Shown: positions 34,711-42,497, numbered from the stretch's first letter. The stretch: DNA of 64,000 nt from Dinoroseobacter sp049801095 (GCF_049801095.1 NZ_JBNAGH010000001.1:1-64000); one strand, 5' to 3'. Translations and numbers: made by a program. The notes: generated by a model from the sequence alone, not told the origin.

Positions 34711-35928
34711 TTAGCTGACCGCAAACTTGAGAAGCTTGATGGCGGCGAAATCGCTCACATCCCCGCCCACGCGCTTGGTGGCATAGAACAGGACATGGGG
34801 CTTGGCCGAGAACGGATCGCGCAGGATGCGCAGGTCCGGACGCTCCGCGATGGTGTAGCCGGAGGCAAAGTCGCCAAAGGCAATCGCGGTAGAATCGGCT
34901 GCGATATCCGGCATGTCTTCCGAGATCAGAACCGGATAGCCCAGCAGACGCGCAGGCTCACCGGCGGCCAGACCATCGGACCACAGGAAACGACCATCCG
35001 CGTCCTTGATCTTGCGGACCACACCGGCGGTCTTGGAGTTCATCACGAAGGACGCATTGGCGCGGTAGCGGGCGCCGAGGGCGTAGACCAGATCCACGAT
35101 CGCATCCGCCGGGTTCACGGCGTCGAACTCACCATCCTGACCGGTGACCACGTAGCCCAGATTGCCCCAAGCCCAGACGTCATTGTCGACGCTGGCATGA
35201 TCGAGGAAGCCGCGCGGCTTGTCCTGACCGTCGCCGATCACGAAGGCCGAGGCTTCGGAGCGTGCGAACTTGTCCGCAATGCGCTCAGCCAGCCAAGCTT
35301 CGATATCGAAAGCCGCATCGTCCAGCAGACGCTGGCTGACCTTCGGCAGGGCGGCCAGCTCGTGCAGCGGGATCGAGATCCGGTCGATCTGCGGGGTGTC
35401 GGTCTCGGTCAGGTTCGCGGTCTCGCTCGCCCAGCCGCTGCCCACTTCGGTCTGGTCCACCAGAACGTCGTAGGAGGTGGCTTCGACGGACACGATCTGC
35501 GCGATGCTGCGGATCGAGGCCTGGGACTTCAGAACGGCCTTCACCGTCTCTGCGGTCTGGGGGTCGACCAGATAGCCGCCATCGGCAGACACAGCCGTGG
35601 ACATGGCCTTGCCTTCCAGGTCGAGACCACGCAGCGCGTCGTCATCGCCGGAACGCAGATAGGCGTCAAACGCCTTCTGATGGGGGGCCGCCTCTTCGAC
35701 AGCACCGGACAGCGCGGGACGCGCGGGCGAGATGGATTTGCGATCAAGCATGAGAAGACGCTCTTCTTGTTGTTTCAGTCGGGATTTCAACTCGGCTTTC
35801 TGGGCCGTCACTTCGCGCACAAAGGCGGTCAGTTCTGCGGTGACTTCAGCGATCGGAGTAGTCCCGTCCGCCACGGCGTCCGAAGCCGCTTGTCCTGCGC
35901 GAACGGCAGTAGGATTGCTGTCGCTCAT
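34711..35928 (-). CDS. GTA major capsid protein (RcGTA g5, HK97 fold)
   Basis: A 405-residue HK97-type capsid protein. The N-terminal part (about 1-105) is a charged scaffold-like delta domain with a coiled coil (residues about 25-65, ELTAFVREVTAQKAELKSRL) that the g4 protease should remove. The mature domain begins near ALRGLDLEGKAMSTAVSADG and includes GGYLVDPQTAETV, IPLHELAALPKVSQRLLDDA and the end SDFAAIKLLKFAVS. It is only three bases downstream of g4, so protease and capsid are co-translated. Confidence 0.97.
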   Translation of the reverse strand: MSDSNPTAVRAGQAASDAVADGTTPIAEVTAELTAFVREVTAQKAELKSRLKQQEERLLMLDRKSISPARPALSGAVEEAAPHQKAFDAYLRSGDDDALRGLDLEGKAMSTAVSADGGYLVDPQTAETVKAVLKSQASIRSIAQIVSVEATSYDVLVDQTEVGSGWASETANLTETDTPQIDRISIPLHELAALPKVSQRLLDDAAFDIEAWLAERIADKFARSEASAFVIGDGQDKPRGFLDHASVDNDVWAWGNLGYVVTGQDGEFDAVNPADAIVDLVYALGARYRANASFVMNSKTAGVVRKIKDADGRFLWSDGLAAGEPARLLGYPVLISEDMPDIAADSTAIAFGDFASGYTIAERPDLRILRDPFSAKPHVLFYATKRVGGDVSDFAAIKLLKFAVS

Positions 35929-35931
35929 TCT

Positions 35932-36543
35932 TCACTCCTTTTCGAAGTCGGTATCCGCCAGGATCGGATCACCCAGCGCCACACGAGCGGCACGCAGCGC
36001 GCTCGCCAAAGACCGCCAGTCGCCAGAAAGCTCTTCAGCCTTCTGTCCGACCCGCGCCTCCGGAAGCATCGGGAAGGTCACCAGAGACACCTCCCAAAGC
36101 TCCACCTCGGTCAGATGGCGTCGCCCCTGCGCGTCCTTGCTGGCGCGCTTGGTGCGATAGCCGATCGACAAACCATCCAGGGCCCCGGCCGCGATCAGCT
36201 CGGCGGCCTCGCGCCCCTTGGCGATTTCGGGAAGAAGACGACCTTTGACGTAAAGCCCGGTCTCGTCCTCATAGACCTCGTCCCAGATCCCGATGGGCTG
36301 GGCCGGGTCATGCTGCCAGAGCATCTTGACCTGCCGTCCCGCCGCCGCGAGCGCCTTGAGCGAAGCCGCATAGGCCCCCCGCTCGACAACGTCATTGCCC
36401 TGATCCACGGCCCCGAAGAGGCTGGCATAGCCCTCGATGGCATAGCCCTCGGCCACGGCCCCGTCCTGCGGGGAGTCGCCAAATTGGCAAAACTTCATCT
36501 CCAGCCCGGAGCCAAGCTCCGGTCCGTGTTTCGCATCCGTCAT
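35932..36543 (-). CDS. GTA prohead protease (RcGTA g4, HK97 family)
   Basis: A 203-residue HK97-family serine protease that matures the prohead. Core motifs are AIEGYASLFGAVDQGNDVVE (35-54), the catalytic His region KMLWQHDPAQPIG (His78), the catalytic Ser region GALDGLSIGYR (Ser126) and ELWEVSLVTFPM. The start at 36543 has AGGAGCAGTCC upstream; residues further up would run into g3.5. It lies 11 bases after g3.5. Confidence 0.95.
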   Translation of the reverse strand: MTDAKHGPELGSGLEMKFCQFGDSPQDGAVAEGYAIEGYASLFGAVDQGNDVVERGAYAASLKALAAAGRQVKMLWQHDPAQPIGIWDEVYEDETGLYVKGRLLPEIAKGREAAELIAAGALDGLSIGYRTKRASKDAQGRRHLTEVELWEVSLVTFPMLPEARVGQKAEELSGDWRSLASALRAARVALGDPILADTDFEKE

Positions 36544-36554
36544 ATGGACTGCTC

Positions 36555-36815
36555 CTATTGGGTGCTGAGGATCGACTGCACGGCCTCGGCGAGAACCGCG
36601 CTCGCCACCCCCACAATCGTCAGCCAAAGCCGTTTCTCGAGACGCGCCAGAAGCGCGTTCATCGCGTTGAGCCGGTATTCCAGCGCGTCCCAACGCTCCT
36701 GGGCGACGCGCTCATTGGCCTCGATCTTGTGCGAGGGCGCGCAATTGGTCGCCCGGCAATCAAAGGCGTCATAGAGAAACCGCGACCCCGTAAAGGATTT
36801 GGGCCGGTCACTCAT
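36555..36815 (-). CDS. GTA small head-formation protein (RcGTA g3.5)
   Basis: An 86-residue protein: a charged N-terminal part with Cys19 and Cys25 (FDCRATNCAP) and a coiled-coil helix (HKIEANERVAQERWDALEYR) followed by one hydrophobic segment near the C-terminus (RLWLTIVGVASAVLAEAV). It matches the short gene between portal and protease in RcGTA clusters, annotated as a GTA head-formation protein. Its exact job is unknown. It overlaps the portal gene by four bases. Confidence 0.85.
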   Translation of the reverse strand: MSDRPKSFTGSRFLYDAFDCRATNCAPSHKIEANERVAQERWDALEYRLNAMNALLARLEKRLWLTIVGVASAVLAEAVQSILSTQ

Positions 36816-38005
36816 GACGTGCTATCCGTCTGCGCCGGAAGCCCCAGCAGGACGCGCTTTTCCGCGTCGCTGAGGAAATCCGCATTGCCGATCCGGGCCC
36901 ATTGGGCGTCGCGCTCCGCCGAGAGCGCCGGGATCTGATCGAGATCCGGGGCCACCGAGACGGTCTCACCGCTCAGATCCGACAACCAGTTCGCAAGCCC
37001 CGCCGTGACCTTCTGCGCGAGGGGCAGCACAGTCAGGCGATAGAAGGCCCGATGTGCCTCCTGGTAATTGGCATAGGTCGCATCTCCGGGGATCCCTAGA
37101 AGCATGGGCGGAACCCCAAAGGCCAGCGCGATCTCGCGGGCCGCAGCTTCCTTGGTCTTCTGGAACTCCATGTCGGACGGGCTGAACCCCATGGGTTTCC
37201 AATCGAGCCCGCCTTCCAGCAGCATCGGACGCCCCGCATTGCGCGCGCCCATATGGTAGCTGTCCATCTCATCCACAAGGCGCGAATACTGCTCGGGCGA
37301 CAGGGTCGTATCCCCGTCCACGCCCTTGTAAACCAGCGCCCCCGAAGGCCGCGCCGCATTGTCGAGCAGCGCCTTGGACCAGGAGGTCGCGGCGTTATGC
37401 ACGTCCAGCGCGCTGGCAGCCGCCTGCATCGGGGAGAGACCGTAATGGTCATCCTGCGGATGGAAGGCGCGCAGATGGCAAATGGGCGTGCGCCCCTCTT
37501 CCACCTTGAACCGGTGCTTATGGGCCCCGACGCTATAGTCATAGGCCGCAGGCCAGCCATCCGCCCCGGGCACGATCCGCACCCGGTCCGAGCGCAGCAC
37601 ATGCAGCTCTGCGGGCAGCTCTTCGGTGCCGAACACCGCCTCGGCAAACCCGTCCCCGCTCAGCAGAAGCTGCGCATAAAGCGCCTCAAAGAACTCCGCG
37701 CGCCCCTGCCCCGGATTGGGACGGGCCAGCAGGGAGACAAACGGATGCTGCTCATAGCGCCGCTCCGCATCCTGAAAGCTCAGCGGCAGGGCCGCCGCCG
37801 CCTCAGCGATCATCTTGACGGCGCGGAACCCGACCGGGTTCCCGGCAAATCCGTTTCGCGTCAAAGACCCGGAATCCCGCGGTGTCCAGGCCACGCGCCC
37901 GGAATTGCCCATGGCCACGACCCGGCCCGTGGCAGACGCCTTGGTCTCGGGAACAACGTCCGTCGCCGGAACGCCTTGCTTTTGTCGAAACAGATTGAAC
38001 ACCAT
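36812..38005 (-). CDS. GTA portal protein (RcGTA g3, HK97 family)
   Basis: A 397-residue phage portal of the HK97 type: FAGNPVGFRAVKMIAEAAAA near residue 53, LHVLRSDRVRIVPG, HLRAFHPQDDHYGLSPMQAA and GVPPMLLGIPGDATYANYQE. Twelve copies form the DNA channel at the capsid vertex and bind the terminase. A 108-base gap with a GC hairpin (about 38043-38065) separates it from terL; g3.5 overlaps its end. Confidence 0.96.
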   Translation of the reverse strand: MVFNLFRQKQGVPATDVVPETKASATGRVVAMGNSGRVAWTPRDSGSLTRNGFAGNPVGFRAVKMIAEAAAALPLSFQDAERRYEQHPFVSLLARPNPGQGRAEFFEALYAQLLLSGDGFAEAVFGTEELPAELHVLRSDRVRIVPGADGWPAAYDYSVGAHKHRFKVEEGRTPICHLRAFHPQDDHYGLSPMQAAASALDVHNAATSWSKALLDNAARPSGALVYKGVDGDTTLSPEQYSRLVDEMDSYHMGARNAGRPMLLEGGLDWKPMGFSPSDMEFQKTKEAAAREIALAFGVPPMLLGIPGDATYANYQEAHRAFYRLTVLPLAQKVTAGLANWLSDLSGETVSVAPDLDQIPALSAERDAQWARIGNADFLSDAEKRVLLGLPAQTDSTS

Positions 38006-38113
38006 CGAGGATGCTCCCTTTTACGAGCGCGCGCGGCGACACCCCGGTCCCCTTGGGGGATCGGGCCGAAGCCATGCGGGATTTATGAAGTGCGACCGCG
38101 CCGCGAGTTGCGG

Positions 38114-39526
38114 CTACAGCGAGCGGATCTGCGGGTCTGCTTTCGGCTTGGGCGCATCCAGCAGCAATTCGGTCAGCGCCCAAACCAGCGCGTCGACCCG
38201 GTCCGGGCTGCCCTTGCCCTTGAACCCGTGATTGGTCATCTGGCACATCTGGTCCTCCAGATCCCCCAGCCCCCGAACATGTTTCACCCGCCCCTGCTCA
38301 TAGAGCGCGGCGACGGGCTCGGCCCGCACCGCCTTGCCGCGCGTGGCGCGCACGGCGCGGTAGGGCATCAGGTCATCGACCTGGCGCAGGACGGTCTCGA
38401 CGAGATCGCCGCCCTGGTTGACCTCGGCCACAACCCGCTCCGCCTGATGGCGCGCGGCGGCCTCGACAGCGGCCTCTGCCCATTGCAGCGGGGTCTTGGC
38501 CGACACCGTCGCGTCCTCGAGGACATAGGCCTTCCAGTTCCGCGGATCGCCCTGGGCCATGAGGCCCGCAACCACGATCCCGCAGTCATCCGAGCCCTTA
38601 TGGCCAGTGACCGGCGGGTCCACCGCGACCACGATCCGGTCCAGCGCCGGGACGGTCTCAACCCGGTTCGCCTCGATCGCTTCGCTGGTCCAGAGCGCGC
38701 CCTCCACATCATCAAGCAGAACCCCGTCCAGCTCCTGACGGCCAAGGCGCGTCCCGGCATAGCGCTGCCGGATCTCTTCGAGAAAGCTCGCCGCCAGATA
38801 GGCACGGTTGGCTTCCGTCGGAGCCGTGGTCATGACCGTAGAGGTCATATTGATGATCTGCTTGAGCAGAGGCACCGCCCGGGGCGTCGTGGTGACAACC
38901 TGGCGCGGCCGCTCCCCGAGACGCAGCGCGAATTGCAGCATGTCCCAAGTGTCGTCGGGCTTGGGCCATTTGGCCAGCTCATCCACCCAGGCCGCATCGA
39001 ACTGCGGCCCGCGCAGGGCTTCCGGGTCATTGGCCGAATAGCATTTCGCCGTCGCCCCGTTCGGCCATTCTAGCTGCCGCTTGGTGGCAACCCATTCCGG
39101 TTTGCGATCCGGGGGGCAGCACGCGAGAATCCCGCTCTCCCCCTGCACCATCACGTCACGCACCTGGTCATAGGTCTCGCCGACCAGCGCGACCCGGCGC
39201 GAGCGGCCCGGATCCAGCGGACGCGGTCCCTCGACCTCGCGGCGCACCCATTCGGCCCCGGCACGGGTCTTGCCCGCGCCACGCCCGCCCAGCACGACCC
39301 AGGTCCGCCAGACATCCGCTGGCGGCAACTGGTGCGGCAGGGCCCAAAACTCGAACAGGTAAGGCAAGGCCGCAATGGCATGCTCACTCAGGCTCGACAG
39401 AAACGTCTCCGTAACTTCTGGCTCTTCGGAGCTCAGCCAGTCGGCGCCCAATCTCAGCGTTGGCTGCTTCGAGATCGAGGGCACCTGCATGGAGGCCACC
39501 GTTAGACTTTGCGAGTTCGTCTGCAA
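38114..39526 (-). CDS. GTA terminase large subunit (RcGTA g2)
   Basis: A 470-residue packaging ATPase/nuclease. Walker A is GGRGAGKTRAG (residues 80-90), Walker B AAWVDE (178-183), and the RNase H-like nuclease shows IVVAVDPPVTG and SPDRVDALVWAL with metal-binding Asp residues. It pumps host DNA into the head until full. The start is uncertain: a TTG at 39526 has GGAGG six bases upstream, and an ATG at 39490 is the alternative. Family alignment from memory begins near GADWLSSEEPE, so both fit. Either start overlaps the small subunit gene by more than 100 bases. Confidence 0.95.
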   Translation of the reverse strand: MQTNSQSLTVASMQVPSISKQPTLRLGADWLSSEEPEVTETFLSSLSEHAIAALPYLFEFWALPHQLPPADVWRTWVVLGGRGAGKTRAGAEWVRREVEGPRPLDPGRSRRVALVGETYDQVRDVMVQGESGILACCPPDRKPEWVATKRQLEWPNGATAKCYSANDPEALRGPQFDAAWVDELAKWPKPDDTWDMLQFALRLGERPRQVVTTTPRAVPLLKQIINMTSTVMTTAPTEANRAYLAASFLEEIRQRYAGTRLGRQELDGVLLDDVEGALWTSEAIEANRVETVPALDRIVVAVDPPVTGHKGSDDCGIVVAGLMAQGDPRNWKAYVLEDATVSAKTPLQWAEAAVEAAARHQAERVVAEVNQGGDLVETVLRQVDDLMPYRAVRATRGKAVRAEPVAALYEQGRVKHVRGLGDLEDQMCQMTNHGFKGKGSPDRVDALVWALTELLLDAPKPKADPQIRSL

Positions 39527-39749
39527 GACGATCCTCCTCTTTCAGGGCAATCTTGGATATCTCGCGCAAGTCCTTGAGGACGGTGCGCAACTCTTTGGTG
39601 ACTGTCCCATCCGGCTCACCGGTATGCGTCATCTGCTCGACCTTCGCGATCGCGCATTGGACACAGTTTCGCAGGTAGACGACTTCGTCTGCTGCCGCGT
39701 CAAGAAAGCTGCCGGGTCGGCATGCTCCGCTTTCGGAGTCTTGGTACAT
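39384..39749 (-). CDS. GTA small terminase subunit (RcGTA g1)
   Basis: A 121-residue, mostly helical acidic/basic protein with a long coiled coil (about 30-95: VYLRNCVQCAIAKVEQM and VLKDLREISKIALKEEDRL). By position, size and coiled-coil character it matches RcGTA g1, the small terminase, which is reported to lack a classical DNA-recognition domain, fitting the random packaging of host DNA. The ATG at 39749 has GAGAGG nine bases upstream, inside a hairpin. It is the first gene of the cluster. Confidence 0.85.
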   Translation of the reverse strand: MYQDSESGACRPGSFLDAAADEVVYLRNCVQCAIAKVEQMTHTGEPDGTVTKELRTVLKDLREISKIALKEEDRLADELAKSNGGLHAGALDLEAANAEIGRRLAELRRARSYGDVSVEPE

Positions 39750-39752
39750 GCT

Positions 39753-39772
39753 GAAAGGCCTCTCAGGCTTTC
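39753..39772 (-). promoter_or_regulatory. Hairpin holding the g1 Shine-Dalgarno
   Basis: On the minus-strand RNA, GAAAGCCT pairs with AGG(C)CTTTC across a GAG loop, an 8-bp stem with one bulged base. The g1 Shine-Dalgarno GAGAGG (39764-39759) lies in the loop and upper stem, and the hairpin ends three bases before the start codon. It could mask ribosome binding. Confidence 0.55.
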
Positions 39773-39780
39773 CGCACGAG

Positions 39781-39817
39781 TAAAAGAAAAAGCGACCGAA
39801 GATGACCTCGATCGCTT
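39781..39817 (-). terminator. Intrinsic terminator/attenuator inside the GTA leader
   Basis: Read on the minus strand, AAGCGATCGAGG (39817-39806), a TCAT loop and CTTCGGTCGCTT (39801-39790) form a 12-bp stem with two G-U pairs, followed at once by TTTTCTTTTA. On the plus strand the two wobbles become A-C mismatches, so the structure is specific to the direction of mltG and the GTA genes. It lies between the candidate promoter (39843-39871) and g1 (start 39749). Confidence 0.82.
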
Positions 39818-39842
39818 ACCCACTTTTTCTAGCTTGACACAA

Positions 39843-39871
39843 TGTATACTTTCGAGCGTTCGCAGAGTCAA
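39843..39871 (-). promoter_or_regulatory. Candidate sigma70-type promoter of the GTA cluster
   Basis: On the minus strand TTGACT (39871-39866), 17 bases, then TATACA (39848-39843): 5 of 6 and 4 of 6 consensus matches at ideal spacing. Transcription would start near 39836, giving a leader of about 87 bases before g1. It lies between the mltG stop (39926) and g1. Confidence 0.65.
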
Positions 39872-39877
39872 GCGTTC
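39852..39877 (-). repeat. Direct repeats overlapping the GTA promoter
   Basis: On the minus strand GAACGCTTGA (39877-39868) and GAACGCTCGA (39861-39852) are 9-of-10 identical, 16 bases apart. One overlaps the -35 box and the other the spacer. A perfect 11-base palindrome GTTGC-T-GCAAC lies just upstream at 39896-39886. These look like regulator sites. Confidence 0.6.
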
Positions 39878-39925
39878 AACTTTAGGTTGCAGCAACACCA
39901 CCGAACGCATCTCGACGCAACACCG

Positions 39926-41080
39926 CTAGTTTCCTTGGCGGCTCCGCTCGATTTCGCGCCACCGCGCCACGTTTTCGTTATGCTCCACAAGGGTCCGGGC
40001 AAAAGCGTGCCCCCCGGTGCCATCGGCCACGAAGAAGATGTATTCCGACTCCGCCGGCTGTACCGCCGCAAAGATCGCGTCACGCCCCGGATTGGCAATC
40101 GGCGTCGGCGGAAGACCCGAGATAACGTAAGTATTATAGGGTGTTGAGGCACGCAGCTCGCTCCGCCGCAACCCGCGACCCAAAGTGCCAACCCCATTGG
40201 TGATCCCGTAGATCACCGTCGGGTCCGTCTGCAATCGCATACCCCGATTGATCCTGTTCACGAAGACCGACGAGACCACATCCCGCTCCTCGGGGACCGA
40301 GGTTTCCTTTTCGATGATCGACGCGAGGATCAGCGCTTCCTCCGGGCTTTCCAGGGGAACCTCCGGATCGCGCGCCTCCCAGGCCTGGGCGAGGATGCGC
40401 GTTTGCGCCTCTGCCATACGTGCAACAATTTCGCTCCGCGCGCCGCCGCGTTCCACCTCGTAAGTGTCCGGTGCAAGGCTCCCTTCGGCAGGCAAAGCCC
40501 CCACGTCGCCGGTCAGGAAATCCGCTTTCCGGAGCGCATCCGCGATCTGCCAGCTGGTCACGCCCTCGGCCACCGAGATCCGGTGCGCCATGGGCGTACC
40601 CGCCGCGACCAGATCCGCATAAAGCTCCGGCAGCGGATCCTCCGGCGCAAAACTCGCCACCAGCTCCGCCCGACCATCCCCGGCACTTCGCTCGGTCAGC
40701 CGTGTCTCGGCGCTGTCGACCCGGATGAAATAGGTGGCCACGTAACGGAACGAAGCCGCCCCACCGGTGGTCAGGATATCCAGTACCTCCGCCATGGACG
40801 CGCCCGCCGGCAGTTCGTAATTCCCGAATTTCAGGTCTTCAGCCTGCTCCGTATATTGCGCGCCCAGTCGAAACAGGATCGCCGAGGAAATCGCCCCATC
40901 CGCTTCCAACGCATCCGCCACCCGCGTCAGCGACGCGCCCCGCGGCACCTCAAAGAAGATCGGCGCGTCCAGCGGCCCGGAGGTCACATAGCTCCGCTGC
41001 CCCCAGCCGATCACCGCCACCAGAAGGACCGCGCCAACGATCAGCAGCGTCATCATGTTTGACGCAAGGGCGCGCCACAT
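39926..41080 (-). CDS. mltG: Endolytic murein transglycosylase
   Basis: A 384-residue YceG/MltG protein: an N-terminal membrane anchor (about 9-27), a LysM-like region (IFFEVPRGASLTRVADALEA) and the catalytic domain with LILASIIEKETSVPEERD, whose Glu is the lytic residue, then RLQTDPTVIYGI and TPYNTYVISGLPPTPIANPG. It cleaves nascent glycan strands and so ends their elongation. Its ATG overlaps the fabF stop (ATGA), so it is coupled to fabF. It is directly upstream of the GTA leader in the same direction. Confidence 0.95.
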   Translation of the reverse strand: MWRALASNMMTLLIVGAVLLVAVIGWGQRSYVTSGPLDAPIFFEVPRGASLTRVADALEADGAISSAILFRLGAQYTEQAEDLKFGNYELPAGASMAEVLDILTTGGAASFRYVATYFIRVDSAETRLTERSAGDGRAELVASFAPEDPLPELYADLVAAGTPMAHRISVAEGVTSWQIADALRKADFLTGDVGALPAEGSLAPDTYEVERGGARSEIVARMAEAQTRILAQAWEARDPEVPLESPEEALILASIIEKETSVPEERDVVSSVFVNRINRGMRLQTDPTVIYGITNGVGTLGRGLRRSELRASTPYNTYVISGLPPTPIANPGRDAIFAAVQPAESEYIFFVADGTGGHAFARTLVEHNENVARWREIERSRQGN

Positions 41081-42342
41081 CAGTCTGTGACCCGAGCCAT
41101 CACAAGCGAAGCATTGGTGCCGCCAAAGCCAAAGGAGTTCGACAGGGCGTAGTCGACCTTGCGCTCCCGCTTGACGTTCGGCGCCAGATCAAGCGCGCTT
41201 TCCACCGCCGGAGTGTCCAGGTTGATGGTGGGCGGAACGACCTGATCGCGGATCGCGAGGATCGAGAAGATCGCCTCAACCGCCCCCGCCGCGCCCAGCA
41301 AATGGCCCACGGCGGATTTGGTCGAGCTCATGGTGGCGGACCCAACCGCATCGCCGAGCACGCGTTCCACCGCGCCCAGCTCGATCACATCGGCCATTGT
41401 CGAGGTGCCATGGGCGTTGATGTAGTCGATCTGCGCGCCGTCAATTCCGGCCCGGGCCAGTGCCGCGCGCATGGCCCGCTCACCGCCCTCACCATCCTCG
41501 GACGGCGCCGTGATGTGATACGCGTCACCGGACAGGCCATAGCCCACGATCTCGGCATAGATCTTGGCGCCCCGCGCCTTGGCGTGCTCGTATTCTTCCA
41601 GAACCACGACGCCCGCGCCCTCGCCCATCACGAACCCGTCGCGATCCGCGTCATAGGGGCGGCTCGCGGTCTCGGGGCTGTCGCCGCGCTTGGTGCTCAG
41701 CGCCTTGCAGGCGTTGAACCCGGCAATGCCGATCTCGCTGATCGGGCTCTCGGCTCCGCCCGCAACCATGACATCCGCATCATCCAGCATGATCAGCCGC
41801 GCCGCATCGCCAATGGCATGGGCGCCCGTAGAACAGGCCGTCACCACCGCGTGGTTCGGCCCCTTGAACCCGTGCCGGATCGAGACCTGACCGGAGACAA
41901 GGTTGATCAGCGCGCCCGGAATAAAGAAGGGCGAGACCCGGCGCGGCCCGCGCTCTTTGAGAAGGACCGCCGTCTCGGCGATGCTTTGGAGCCCGCCAAT
42001 GCCCGAGCCGATCATCACGCCGGTGCGCAGCTTGCCCTCTTCGTCTTCCGGGGCCCAACCGCTATCGGCCACGGCCTGATCGGCGGCGGCCATCCCATAA
42101 AGGATGAACTCATCGACCTTGCGCTGCTCTTTCGGAGCCATCCACTCATCTGGGTTGAAAGTCCCGTCACTGCCATCGCCGCGCGGCACTTCGCAGGCAT
42201 AAGTGGTGGCGAGATGGCTGGCATCGAACCGCGTGATCGTGCCCGCCCCCGATTGACCGGCCAGAAGACGCGTCCACGTCTCCTCAACCCCGCTGGCCAG
42301 CGGTGAAACCATTCCCAATCCAGTGACGACGACCCGACGCAT
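41080..42342 (-). CDS. fabF: 3-oxoacyl-ACP synthase II
   Basis: A 420-residue KAS II, which elongates acyl-ACP with malonyl-ACP. The active-site Cys is in VVTACSTGAHAIGDA, and the His residues are in INAHGTSTMA and KSAVGHLLGAAGA. The end is SNSFGFGGTNASLVM. I favour the ATG at 42342 because GAGG lies seven bases upstream; the ATG at 42348 has it only one base away. It follows acpP with a terminator hairpin between and is coupled to mltG. Confidence 0.96.
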   Translation of the reverse strand: MRRVVVTGLGMVSPLASGVEETWTRLLAGQSGAGTITRFDASHLATTYACEVPRGDGSDGTFNPDEWMAPKEQRKVDEFILYGMAAADQAVADSGWAPEDEEGKLRTGVMIGSGIGGLQSIAETAVLLKERGPRRVSPFFIPGALINLVSGQVSIRHGFKGPNHAVVTACSTGAHAIGDAARLIMLDDADVMVAGGAESPISEIGIAGFNACKALSTKRGDSPETASRPYDADRDGFVMGEGAGVVVLEEYEHAKARGAKIYAEIVGYGLSGDAYHITAPSEDGEGGERAMRAALARAGIDGAQIDYINAHGTSTMADVIELGAVERVLGDAVGSATMSSTKSAVGHLLGAAGAVEAIFSILAIRDQVVPPTINLDTPAVESALDLAPNVKRERKVDYALSNSFGFGGTNASLVMARVTD

Positions 42343-42471
42343 GCGCATTCCTCAAAGGTGTTCTCGTTTCGCCACCTGATACACGGGCCGCCCCCCGAGG
42401 GGCAAGGCGCAAGCCGCCGCAAGAGCGGTATCACGCGAACGAAACCGGGCCCTCGGCCCGCTTTTCAAATA

Positions 42472-42497
42472 GAAAACGGCGCCCCGAAGGACGCCGT
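42472..42497 (-). terminator. Terminator after acpP
   Basis: On the minus strand ACGGCG...CGCCGT (42497-42492 with 42481-42476), extended by a G-U and two G-C pairs, is followed by TTTTCTATTT. It lies 28 bases after the acpP stop. It can let acpP be expressed in excess of fabF. Confidence 0.75.

Noticed and set aside
39834..39850. Plus-strand TTGACA and TATACT near each other upstream of the GTA cluster
   Set aside because: They are only five bases apart, so cannot act as a -35/-10 pair; the minus-strand pair has proper spacing.
39858..39877. Two GTTC motifs resembling the alphaproteobacterial LexA box
   Set aside because: The LexA box needs seven bases between GTTC units; here there are twelve.
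42446..42464. Plus-strand terminator CGGGCC/GGCCCG followed by CTTTTC
   Set aside because: No plus-strand gene precedes it; it is only a GC hairpin downstream of acpP on the other strand.
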